63,744 nucleotides of DNA from Rufibacter sediminis. GTDB lineage: Bacteria; Bacteroidota; Bacteroidia; Cytophagales; Hymenobacteraceae. The stretch covers positions 1 to 63,744 of the forward strand of contig NZ_JACOAF010000014.1 of NCBI RefSeq assembly GCF_014269285.1. The letters are read 5' to 3'. The notes beneath the pieces are model-generated. The model saw only the letters and a list, made by a program, of their open reading frames with translations. It ran no database searches and had not been told where the DNA came from. The translations under genes and the position numbers were made by a program. Below are positions 33,012-40,761 of the stretch, piece by piece; the first letter of the stretch is position 1, and every line of letters begins with the position of its first letter.

Positions 33012-33634
33012 GGGCAGTGGTTTAAAAGGTATGATGGGATAAAAGCTGGCAGCGAAGGGTTTAAGGAGATGAGGTGTGCGAGATTCTCACCAAGATAAAC
33101 TGCCCCCACTGCCAGAGCAGTAAGGTAGCAAGGAACGGAAAGGAAAAGAATGGAAATCAGAACTTGCTGTGCCGGCATTGCGGCTTCTGGAGCGTAACGG
33201 TGGTGTCCGGGATATCGGGGAGTTGCTCGGGGAAAGCAGGGAGTGCATTCTGTACAACCTGTGCCGGCAGGGAAACAGGCTCCGTATTCACCCGGCCTGC
33301 AAGCATTACAAATGCTGTCCAAATAGACGAAGCATGGGGCTTTGTCGGCAAACGCAGGAAAGGTAAATATTGGTTGCCTTATGCCTACAGCCCGGAAACA
33401 GACGAAATACTGGCCTATGAAAGTACCGCCTCCGGAAAAGCACACCATCGGCAAGGGCCTGCACTAAAAACAGAGAGGGTGTCAATACGTGTATCAGGGC
33501 CAGCAACAGAAGGCTTGTGAGAAAAACCACCTGCTTCTCCAAAATGAAAGAAAACCATCTGGCTGCTTTAAACATCATGTTTTGCTACCGTAATAGTCAG
33601 AAAGACAAGCATCATACTTTTTAAACAACTACCA
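33012..33634 (+). mobile_element. Decayed IS1-family insertion sequence with terminal inverted repeats
   Basis: The left end GGGCAGTGGTTTAAAAGGTA (from 33012) and the reverse complement of the right end TGGTAGTTGTTTAAAAAGTA (ending 33634) match at about 21 of 26 positions, with weaker similarity a little further outward. Between them lies a broken IS1-type transposase. At about 620 bp it is shorter than typical IS1 elements (about 700-800 bp), which fits an internal deletion. I did not find a convincing target-site duplication. It lies between the two PULs and is on the opposite strand to all intact genes. Confidence 0.8.
33074..33624 (+). pseudogene. IS1-family transposase remnant (InsA/InsB fragments)
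   Basis: Homology is spread over two or three frames. The N-terminal zinc ribbon INCPHCQSSKVARNGKEK and LCRHCGF is in one frame. A helix-turn-helix-like part, RDIGELLGESRECILYNLCR, is in a second. The catalytic start VQIDEAWGFVGKRRKGKYWL, with the first acidic residue of the DDE core, returns to the first. A C-terminal piece (RASNRRLVRKTTCFSKMKEN through to the TAA at 33622-33624) is in yet another frame. Frameshifts near 33170-33310 and a deletion in the DDE core remove function. It marks past rearrangement at the PUL boundary. Confidence 0.85.
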
Positions 33635-33689
33635 ATCATTCAAATGCCACCAATAGCTTGAGTAGAACCACATCCATGGATTAGCATAA

Positions 33690-33735
33690 AAAGCGCTTTG
33701 GACCTGTTTTTCCAAAAACAGGCCCAAAGCGCTTT
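33690..33735. repeat. Palindrome with AAAGCGCTTTGG arms, CTGTTTT-core family
   Basis: AAAGCGCTTTGG at 33690-33701 pairs with CCCAAAGCGCTTT ending 33735. Inside, ACCTGTTTTTCCAAAAACAG forms an almost perfect core hairpin. This is the clearest example of private outer arms joined to the shared core. Confidence 0.85.
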
Positions 33736-33750
33736 CGCCGTACTACAAGT

Positions 33751-33814
33751 AAAAAGGAAGCTCAAAACAGAAACGAGGTGCTATCGTCTTACTTCTGTTT
33801 TAAGCTTCCTTTTT
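33751..33814. terminator. Near-perfect 22-bp stem downstream of the double GH43
   Basis: AAAAAGGAAGCTCAAAACAG (from 33751) pairs with CTGTTTTAAGCTTCCTTTTT (ending 33814) with one mismatch. The arm towards the minus-strand exit starts with a run of A on the plus strand, so the minus transcript ends in U after the stem. It lies 82 bases past the last gene of the arabinogalactan PUL and is a good terminator candidate. Confidence 0.75.
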
Positions 33815-33896
33815 GAAAAAGCCGGGTAAAGTACCTGACGCGTTTATTATCACAAAACGGGCGGCTCTCCTGCAAAAAGGAGCACTGCTTGCCTTC

Positions 33897-36116
33897 TTAT
33901 TTACGGTTGAGTCCCTTTATTCCCTCATGGGTGGGAGTTACCTGTTTGATGCTGCCATCTGGGTTGAACTCCATACGGTCAATGGCGACTTCACGGTTAA
34001 AGCCGGCGGCATCGCCCATGGTGATGCCTTTGGGGTAGTTGAACCGATGGTACACAATGTACCACTCGTCTTTGCCGGGCACCTGAATTACGGAGTTGTG
34101 GCCCGTGCCGTAAATTCCCGAGGCCGGGTCTTTGGCGATGACCAGGTTGTTGGCCGGAACGGTGATCTTGCCCAGCGGCGAGGAAGAAGTCCCGTACCGA
34201 ACGCGGTAGTTCTCGCTGCGGGTATCGTCTTCAGACCAGAGGAAGTAGTAAGTCCCGTTGCGGTAGAGCACGTGGGTTCCTTCCCGGAACGTTTTGTCCG
34301 GGGTCATGACTTTGGTAGTACCGGGCTTGAGAGACACCATATCGGCGTTTAGTTCGGCACCGGCCATGTAGCCGTTGCCCCAGTACAGGTAACTTTTGCC
34401 GGTTTTCGGGTCGGTGAACACATCGGGGTCAATCTGCTGGCCGCCGGTCACGCCTTTGGGCAACGCATCCACCAACGGTTTCCCGGAATCCACGAACGGA
34501 CCGGTAGGACTGTCAGAAACTGCTACGCCAACTTTCTGGGCGGCGGTGAAGTAGAAAAAGTACTTGTACTGACCGTTGATTTTTTTCTCGATGATGGCCG
34601 GGGCCCAGGCGTTCCGTTTTCCCCAGCTCACGTCCTTGGGCAGATCCAGAATCACGCCTTCGTCTTTCCAGTTTACCAAATCCTCAGAAGAAAAGGCCTT
34701 GAAATACGTGCCCGACCAACCGGTGAAACCATCGCTGGTGGGGTACAGGTAATACTTGCCGTTTTTCTCAGAATAAATGATGTCCGGATCGGCGTAATAG
34801 CCTTCCAGCACGGTGTTATGGTCTTCGCGCGCGGTAACCGCAAACGTCTGCGGCTCTTTCCCCTTGATCTCCACGGTGTAGTTTACGGCCCCTTTGGTGA
34901 AATCGGCCGCAGAACGGGAGACTTTTACCCCCGGCAAAGAAACAAACCCCGGATCGAAAGCGCTGAGGTCGGTGCCCGGTTTAACCGGCAGATGCAGGGT
35001 TCTTTTCGCGGAGTCCAGGAAGAGGTTATTTTTCTTCAACTCCTTGGCCTGCGCCGAAAGCAACACCTCGCCGGCCGGCAACCACTGGCGCACCAGGGCC
35101 TCAGATTCCTGGGCGGTGATGGGAATGACCGTGCCGTGGCGCGGATGGAAGTTCATGGTTACGTCGTTGTCCACTACCGTGAAGTTCTGCAGGTCTGTGG
35201 TTTTGGTGAACTGGTACTTGCCTTTGGTGTACACGTCGTACATCAGGATATACCCTTCTTCGTCTATCAGCTTGAACACGCCCGCTCCCTCTACCGGGTC
35301 TTTGGTCTGCTGCACGTAGCGGTCCTGCAAAACGTAGCCGCCAGTCAGCTTATCAGACACGGCGATCTTGATGCCCGAACCCTCGCCCTCGGTTTTGAAG
35401 AACAGGTGGTACTTACCGTCTTTCAGCACAATATCACCGTCAATGGCCGCCCCGTTGGTGGGGCTGAAGTACAGTTGCTTGGGCTCAGACTCCAGATCGG
35501 TGAAATCCGGATTGGCGTAGGCGTAGTAGATCTTATCCGGGTCATCGCCGTGCTTCATGGAAAAGTAAACCATGTACTTTTTGGCCTCGGGGTCATAGAT
35601 GGTCTGCGGAGCCCACACGCGCAGCAGTTTCTCGTTCCCTGCGAACCTTTTCTGGATGTTCACCACGCTGGAAGTCCAGTTGATGAGGTCCGTGGATTTG
35701 AGCAGCACCATGGCCCGGTTGGAACTCCAGCCGTTCGCCGATACCATGTCCGTCACCACCATGTAGAAGGTTTTGCCATCGGCACCGCGCAGGATATGCG
35801 GATCGCGCACGCCGCCGGTGGAGCTGATCTGGGCCGAATTGAGGATAGGCTGGTTCCCGTTGAGCGCCCGGAAATTGTAGCCGTCCTGGCTGATGGCGAA
35901 CCGGATGGACTCCTCGGCTTTGCTGTTGCCGGTGAAGTAGGTGAAAAGATACGCGCTGAATTTCTCCTGAGGAGCTTTTTCCTCGGTACGGGTGCTTTTT
36001 CGGCCCGATTCAGAAGTGGTGCCCACCTGCGGGGAGCAGGCCGAGGAAAACAGTCCCAAGGCAAGGCAGAAAGCGGCGCATTTCATAGGCAGGTTTCTGG
36101 AAAGTGGTTTGTTCAT
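33897..36116 (-). CDS. Double-domain GH43 glycosidase, lipoprotein
   Basis: A 739-residue lipoprotein (signal ALGLFSSACSP). Two five-bladed GH43 propellers are joined. In the N-terminal one (about 50-330) the three acidic residues appear as GVRDPHILRG, AAIDGDIVLKDG and PVEGAGVFKLID. In the C-terminal one (about 435-735) they appear as YYADPDIIYSE, QIDPDVFTDPK and EGTHVLYRNGTYYF. Both domains therefore look catalytically competent. GH43 enzymes in such clusters are alpha-L-arabinofuranosidases, xylosidases or exo-galactosidases. In an arabinogalactan PUL, removal of arabinose side chains is the likely job, perhaps with two different linkages. It is the last gene of the PUL, 187 bases after GH35, with a strong stem-loop behind it. 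Confidence 0.85.
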   Translation of the reverse strand: MNKPLSRNLPMKCAAFCLALGLFSSACSPQVGTTSESGRKSTRTEEKAPQEKFSAYLFTYFTGNSKAEESIRFAISQDGYNFRALNGNQPILNSAQISSTGGVRDPHILRGADGKTFYMVVTDMVSANGWSSNRAMVLLKSTDLINWTSSVVNIQKRFAGNEKLLRVWAPQTIYDPEAKKYMVYFSMKHGDDPDKIYYAYANPDFTDLESEPKQLYFSPTNGAAIDGDIVLKDGKYHLFFKTEGEGSGIKIAVSDKLTGGYVLQDRYVQQTKDPVEGAGVFKLIDEEGYILMYDVYTKGKYQFTKTTDLQNFTVVDNDVTMNFHPRHGTVIPITAQESEALVRQWLPAGEVLLSAQAKELKKNNLFLDSAKRTLHLPVKPGTDLSAFDPGFVSLPGVKVSRSAADFTKGAVNYTVEIKGKEPQTFAVTAREDHNTVLEGYYADPDIIYSEKNGKYYLYPTSDGFTGWSGTYFKAFSSEDLVNWKDEGVILDLPKDVSWGKRNAWAPAIIEKKINGQYKYFFYFTAAQKVGVAVSDSPTGPFVDSGKPLVDALPKGVTGGQQIDPDVFTDPKTGKSYLYWGNGYMAGAELNADMVSLKPGTTKVMTPDKTFREGTHVLYRNGTYYFLWSEDDTRSENYRVRYGTSSSPLGKITVPANNLVIAKDPASGIYGTGHNSVIQVPGKDEWYIVYHRFNYPKGITMGDAAGFNREVAIDRMEFNPDGSIKQVTPTHEGIKGLNRK

Positions 36117-36181
36117 AGCTGATGATTGAAATCTAACGTAGCGGCGCAGTTGGGTCAGAAGTACCTCTGCCGGGGCAGCGC

Positions 36182-36219
36182 GGTTTTTAAGCCGTTTTCA
36201 GGAAAAGACTCCCAAAACA
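36182..36219. repeat. Weak CTGTTTT-core palindrome
   Basis: GTTTTTAAGCCGTTTTCAGG pairs loosely with AAAAGACTCCCAAAACA. The inner core is recognisable but no strong outer stem is present. It lies in the gap between GH35 and the double GH43. Confidence 0.4.
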
Positions 36220-36303
36220 GCACAGTTTGCTTTTTATGCTATATCCCTGGCAAGGAGACTGACACGCCTCCTTTCCAGGGATTTGAGAACTGTTCATTCT
36301 GCC

Positions 36304-38658
36304 TTACAGCTTGAACGGGCTGCTCTTGAGGTAAATGCGGTACTCTTTCACCATGCCGCCGGTGTTCTTGTCTGAGCGGGGCAGGTAACGCAGGCCTTTC
36401 ACGGTCACGTTTTCGCCCAGGTCAAGCACCAGGTGGTGCGGATGTTTGGGCTTGTCTCCGGAGTACTGCGTGTGCCAGAACGTGGATTCCTGCTGGTCGT
36501 ACACCTTGTCGGCGGCGTTGTTGGAGGCGGTCACCTCTTCACTGTCGGCGTAGATGGCTTTCCATTTGAGGCGCGACACCGGGTTTCCTTTCTCATCCAC
36601 CAGTTCCAGCTCCGCGATGGAGGTGTACGGGTCATCGGATTTCTGCGAGCTCAGCGCCTCAAAACAGAGGTAGCGGCCCTGCACGGCTTTGTCGAATTTC
36701 ACCTCCTGCCAGGCGCTGCCCGCCGGGAACGATCCCGTGGCTACCGGCTTCTCCCCGGTTAGGCTCAGCTCCTGCCCTTTGGCCCGGTGCAGCAGCGACT
36801 CATCGGCCCGAAGCTGGTCCAGAATCGGTTCCTTCAACCCGGCAATGGTGGTGCCCTCGGGTTTGTCCACGTCCAGCACAATCACCTCGTTGCGGCCTTT
36901 CTTGAGCCAGACGCCCGGCACGAACAAGGTCTGTTGCGGCCCGATTTTCCAGAAACGGCCCAGATTCTTCCCATTTACCCACACCATGCCTTTGCCCCAT
37001 TTGCTCACATCCAGGAACGAATCGCCGGTTTCCTTCAGGTCAAACGAACCGCGGTACCAGGCCGGGCCGTTCGCGTCTCCCTTCGTGAACTTCGCTTTCT
37101 TCTGGAATTCATAATCCACCGGAAAATTGTAGACCAGCCAGTTTTTGAGCTCGGTGGTCTGCTTGCCATCGGTGAACTCCACTTTCTCGGTGATGCCTTT
37201 GCGGTCGATGATGGCTTTCCCGTAATTCACGCGGCCGGTCGCTTCTATCAGAATATCCAGCTGCGCGTTTCCTTTAAAGGCCGGCAGCGTGACGGTGTTA
37301 TCGCCGCGGCGGCGGTCCAGCTTGCCAATGGATTTGCCGTTCAGGAACACGTTGGCCCAGTCATGCACCTCGGTGATCAGTAGTTTTCGGCCGGAGGCCG
37401 AGGCGGGCAATGTGGTGCGGTACAGGATGCGGCCCCAGCCCTGGTCAAAGTTCTCCATGGGCTGAATGCGCTCGGTCTTTTTAGCCGCGGGCAGGTTGGC
37501 GAACAAAGCCGCACTCTCGGTCAGGTTGAACGCGGGGATTTCGATGATGGACTTGGCGGCCGGGATCTCGCCCAGCGTTTCGCCTTCCTGCAGGTAGTTT
37601 TTGAGCAGATCGCGCACGGCAAAGAACTTTTCGGTGGTGTTGCCCTGCTCGCCTACCGGCGCGTTGTAGTCATAGGAAGTAGCCATGGCCGAGTAGGGTG
37701 GCGCGTTGGCCCCGCCCCACTGCCCGAAGGTGGTGCCGCCGTGGGCCATGTACAGACTGAAGGAAATCCGGCGGTCCATCATGTCTTTCAAACTCCCGAT
37801 GAAGCTGCTCACCGAGCGGGTCTCGTGCGGACGGCCCCAATGGTCAAACCAACCGGACCAGTACTCGCTGCACATCAAGGGCGCGGTGGGGTTCAGTTCC
37901 TGGAATTTCTTGAAGGCCTCGTCAACGTTGGTACCCGCCCCAAAGTTGAGCGTGGTGGCCACGCCGTCCAGTTTGTATTTGTTGAAGTTGGAAGGCCAGT
38001 CACACCGGAAAAGCTGCGCTTTGTCAAAACCGGCCTCGCGCACGGCATCGCGGGTGGCTTCCATGTAGGCCTGCTCATCCCCGAAGGTAGCGTACTCGTT
38101 TTCTACCTGCACCATCAGGATATTGCCGCCGTTCTGGATCTGCAGCGGGGCCAGTTGTTTGGCCGCCTCTTTCAGGAACAGTTTGGTGCGGTCCATGAAG
38201 TACGGGTCTTGCAGGGTGCGTACCTGGGCGTCCTGTTTCTTGAGGAGCCACCAGGGCAGGCCGCCCATGTCCCACTCGGCACACACGTAGGGGCCGGGCC
38301 GCACAATGCAGTACATGCCGTTTTTCTGGGCCAGTTTCACAAACTCGGCTACATCGTTCTGGCCTTTGAAATCATACTGGCCCGGCTGCTGCTCGTGCAG
38401 GTTCCAGAACAGGTAGATGCAGATGGTGTTCATGCCCATGGCCTTGCTGAGCTTAATGCGGTGCTCCCAGTACTCGCGCGGAATGCGGGGATAATGCAAC
38501 TCGGCGGCTCTGATCACGAAGGGTTTGCCGTTGAGCAGGAACTCCTTGTTGCCAACGGTAAAGGTGCCGGGCTTTCCGGTGAGCTGCTGCGCTTGCCCGG
38601 TTAAGCTGAGCAGTAGCATAAAAATCAAAAATAAAATTCTGGGCCTGGGTTGCTTCAT
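36304..38658 (-). CDS. GH35 beta-galactosidase with discoidin-like C-terminus
   Basis: About 784 residues from MKQPRPRILFLIFMLLLSLT, which starts the signal peptide; 49 codons of open frame upstream lack signal character and were excluded. The GH35 barrel covers about 35-350. The acid/base is the second Glu of VQVENEYATF (E188) and the nucleophile is in MCSEYWSGWFDHWG (E265). Beta-sandwich domains follow, then a C-terminal F5/8-type (discoidin-like) module (HHLVLDLGENVTVKGLRYLP). GH35 enzymes remove terminal beta-galactose; in this cluster the beta-1,3/1,6-galactan of arabinogalactan is the natural target. The protein is probably periplasmic (no lipobox). Confidence 0.92.
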   Translation of the reverse strand: MKQPRPRILFLIFMLLLSLTGQAQQLTGKPGTFTVGNKEFLLNGKPFVIRAAELHYPRIPREYWEHRIKLSKAMGMNTICIYLFWNLHEQQPGQYDFKGQNDVAEFVKLAQKNGMYCIVRPGPYVCAEWDMGGLPWWLLKKQDAQVRTLQDPYFMDRTKLFLKEAAKQLAPLQIQNGGNILMVQVENEYATFGDEQAYMEATRDAVREAGFDKAQLFRCDWPSNFNKYKLDGVATTLNFGAGTNVDEAFKKFQELNPTAPLMCSEYWSGWFDHWGRPHETRSVSSFIGSLKDMMDRRISFSLYMAHGGTTFGQWGGANAPPYSAMATSYDYNAPVGEQGNTTEKFFAVRDLLKNYLQEGETLGEIPAAKSIIEIPAFNLTESAALFANLPAAKKTERIQPMENFDQGWGRILYRTTLPASASGRKLLITEVHDWANVFLNGKSIGKLDRRRGDNTVTLPAFKGNAQLDILIEATGRVNYGKAIIDRKGITEKVEFTDGKQTTELKNWLVYNFPVDYEFQKKAKFTKGDANGPAWYRGSFDLKETGDSFLDVSKWGKGMVWVNGKNLGRFWKIGPQQTLFVPGVWLKKGRNEVIVLDVDKPEGTTIAGLKEPILDQLRADESLLHRAKGQELSLTGEKPVATGSFPAGSAWQEVKFDKAVQGRYLCFEALSSQKSDDPYTSIAELELVDEKGNPVSRLKWKAIYADSEEVTASNNAADKVYDQQESTFWHTQYSGDKPKHPHHLVLDLGENVTVKGLRYLPRSDKNTGGMVKEYRIYLKSSPFKL

Positions 38659-38814
38659 TTTCACGTAAACTACTAGGGTAAAGGGTAAACTTCTGATGCG
38701 GGTGTCAATGCTCGTTCTTTTATCAGAAGTGTCTGGCGCATCCTGCAGGCACTTCCGGGGTACTTCACTGCTACTTCGGGTCCATTTTGCTGGTACAGCC
38801 CACAACTTGTCTCG

Positions 38815-38856
38815 CCGGTTTTAGGTCTCTTTTCTGGAAAACACCCTTAAAACGGG
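38815..38856. repeat. Weak CTGTTTT-core palindrome
   Basis: CCGGTTTTAGG pairs loosely with CCCTTAAAACGGG, with CTTTTCTGGAAAACA inside. It begins about 25 bases past the stop of the DUF1080 gene. Confidence 0.45.
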
Positions 38857-38880
38857 AGGGCCTCGTCTTCCGGGAAAGTG

Positions 38881-39702
38881 CTAGTCTAATCTTTTGATCA
38901 TAATGTCTTTAAACTCAATTCCCTGGCCCTCGCTCTGCAACCCGATGTACCCCTCTGTCAGGGGCTTGCCATCTTGCTTCACGGCCGGGTCATAGTTGTT
39001 GGCTACTCCGCCGCCAATCTGCGGACGGGTGTATTGCAGCACCGTGTCGCCGTTGATGAGGTGAGTCACCAGGGAATCGCCCAGCACAATCAGCTCGGCC
39101 TTCACCCACTGATCCCACGGGTAAGTAGCCGAGGTTGAGTTGATGCAGTGCCGGTCATCTATTTTGCCCGCGTACACCACATCGGTACCCGGGGAGCACA
39201 TGTTGCCGGTGGGGCGGGGTTTTCCGTCTCCCGCATCGGCTAGCAACTGAAACTCCACGGAGATAGGCCAATCCTGCTCTTTCAGGATGGACTGCGGACT
39301 CTGGGAATGGAACATGATGCCGCTGTTGCGGTAGGTGTAGGAAGGCGCATCTTTCAGCCACTGGTTTGTGAAGCGGTACTCCCATTTCAAGTGGAAAGAG
39401 GAAAACGGGGTTTTGTAAAACAGGTGTCCATAGCGCTCATTAAAAGTTTGATAATCATCATAGTTCACCTGCAACACGCCGTCCTTCACCCGGAACGTCT
39501 GGGCGTAATTGTCTCCCACTTCATGGTGGTGAATTTTCACGATCCAGTCCTTGAGGTCTTTGCCGTTGAAGAGTTGTTTCCAGCCGCTTTCCTGCTTGCC
39601 TGTTTTGTGCTGGGAAGCGGGTGAACAGGAAACCACGGCCAGCAACAAAATTGCCACGAACATGGCCTTGCAAATCACTCGTACCTCTTTTGTCTGGTTC
39701 AT
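38881..39702 (-). CDS. DUF1080 lipoprotein in the arabinogalactan PUL
   Basis: A 273-residue lipoprotein (signal VAILLLAVVSCSPA). One DUF1080 domain fills the rest: GWKQLFNGKDLKDWIVKIHH near the start, YRNSGIMFHSQSPQSILKEQ in the middle, and YIGLQSEGQGIEFKDIMIKR at the end. The family is annotated as 3-keto-disaccharide hydrolase. It belongs to a different subgroup from the two DUF1080 proteins at the left end: the signature is RNSGIMFHSQ rather than GNSGIFLQ/SNSGIYLQ. It lies 63 bases after GH16 and 222 bases before GH35. No dehydrogenase gene is present in this PUL, so the source of any 3-keto substrate would be elsewhere. Confidence 0.82.
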   Translation of the reverse strand: MNQTKEVRVICKAMFVAILLLAVVSCSPASQHKTGKQESGWKQLFNGKDLKDWIVKIHHHEVGDNYAQTFRVKDGVLQVNYDDYQTFNERYGHLFYKTPFSSFHLKWEYRFTNQWLKDAPSYTYRNSGIMFHSQSPQSILKEQDWPISVEFQLLADAGDGKPRPTGNMCSPGTDVVYAGKIDDRHCINSTSATYPWDQWVKAELIVLGDSLVTHLINGDTVLQYTRPQIGGGVANNYDPAVKQDGKPLTEGYIGLQSEGQGIEFKDIMIKRLD

Positions 39703-39765
39703 GCCTATTTTACTAAAAACACGATCAAAGCCCCAATCGGGTAGCTTTCAAATTTTAGAGCCTTC

Positions 39766-40641
39766 TTACTTTTTCTGGTACACCCGCACGTAGTCTACCT
39801 CATATTTTCGGGGGAAAGCCGTGCGGGCCGGGTCTCCGCCGTTCTCGCCAATGGCCAGGTTCAACAAAAGGTAATGCGGCTGGTGAAATGGGTTGAAACC
39901 GTCTGGGTTCAGGGTTTTGGTGAGGTCGATTTCGTTCAGCAACTCACCGTCCAGGTAGAGTTTGATGGAAGCCTCGATCCAGTCCATTTTCCAGAGGTGG
40001 AACTTCTGCGCCCACTCCGGGTCTTTGGCCAGAAAGTGCGAAAACGGAACCTTGGCACCGTCCCACACGGCGCGCCGGTTTGCATCGGACCAGGCCGCAT
40101 TGGCCAGAATGGTGGGCTGATGATCCACGCGGTAAAATTCCATTAGGTCAATCTCGCCATTGGCGGGCCAGTTCCTGGAAACGCCCAAGGTCCAGATGGC
40201 GGGCCACATGCCCAGAGCGGTGTCTATTTTGGCCCTGATTTCAAAAACTCCGTACTGAAACGATTTCTTGTTCAAGGTGTGGAGACTGGCCGAGGTGTAT
40301 TCCGCGAATTCGCGGTGGTGCCGCCAGTCCTGGTGACCCGCCTCAAACCTGGGGTTCGCCAGCTTCTCGCGTCTTCCTTCTATCACGAGCACTCCTTTGG
40401 AACAGGTGGCATTCTGGGGCTGGTACCACTGCAGTTCCCGGTTGCGCACAAACCCGAGTTCATAGCCCCAACTGGTGCTGTCCGGCTGGCCTTTCCCGTT
40501 GAATTCATCGTGCCAGACCAGCGTATAACCGGGCATCCCAGCCGGCGGCTGAACATCTGGCCGATAGGCAAATTGCCGCTGGCTGCAGGCAAACTGCCCC
40601 AGCGCCAATATACTTAAAAGAAGTCCGCACCATTTGTTCAT
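39766..40641 (-). CDS. GH16 endo-beta-1,3-glucanase/galactanase-type lipoprotein
   Basis: A 291-residue lipoprotein (signal LLSILALGQFACSQ). The GH16 jelly roll contains the catalytic signature NGEIDLMEF: nucleophile E163, D165 and acid/base E168. Other family marks are YTLVWHDEFNGKGQPDSTSW near the start and MWPAIWTLG before the active site. Without the extra residue that splits the signature in some subfamilies, it fits the laminarinase-like group (GH16_3), which also contains endo-beta-1,3-galactanases. Given the surrounding galactan enzymes, cutting the beta-1,3-galactan backbone of arabinogalactan is a reasonable proposal, but laminarin cannot be excluded from sequence. Lipid anchoring fits a surface or outer-membrane endo-enzyme. 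Confidence 0.9.
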   Translation of the reverse strand: MNKWCGLLLSILALGQFACSQRQFAYRPDVQPPAGMPGYTLVWHDEFNGKGQPDSTSWGYELGFVRNRELQWYQPQNATCSKGVLVIEGRREKLANPRFEAGHQDWRHHREFAEYTSASLHTLNKKSFQYGVFEIRAKIDTALGMWPAIWTLGVSRNWPANGEIDLMEFYRVDHQPTILANAAWSDANRRAVWDGAKVPFSHFLAKDPEWAQKFHLWKMDWIEASIKLYLDGELLNEIDLTKTLNPDGFNPFHQPHYLLLNLAIGENGGDPARTAFPRKYEVDYVRVYQKK

Positions 40642-40761
40642 CTGCTCCCGAGTTCTAATTTCCTGATAAGACCGATTGAGCCTCTTCCTGTTTTGAAGGT
40701 GTTTTGGGAATTTCGGCCCTAAAACGCACTTGCCAAACTATTCTGTTTACACTGCCTCTTC

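Noticed and set aside
33012-33634. Active insertion sequence
   Set aside because: The transposase is split over several frames and lacks much of its catalytic core, so only a fossil is claimed.
34818-36122. Long open frame (434 codons) on the plus strand
   Set aside because: It lies fully antisense to the double GH43 gene in a G+C-rich stretch, where stop codons are rare in that frame. Its translation has no recognisable domain.
37741-38604. Open frame of 287 codons on the plus strand
   Set aside because: It is antisense to GH35 with no protein family features and is explained by codon bias of the real gene.
38659-38805. Earlier start for GH35
   Set aside because: The 49 extra residues are hydrophilic and would place the signal peptide internally.
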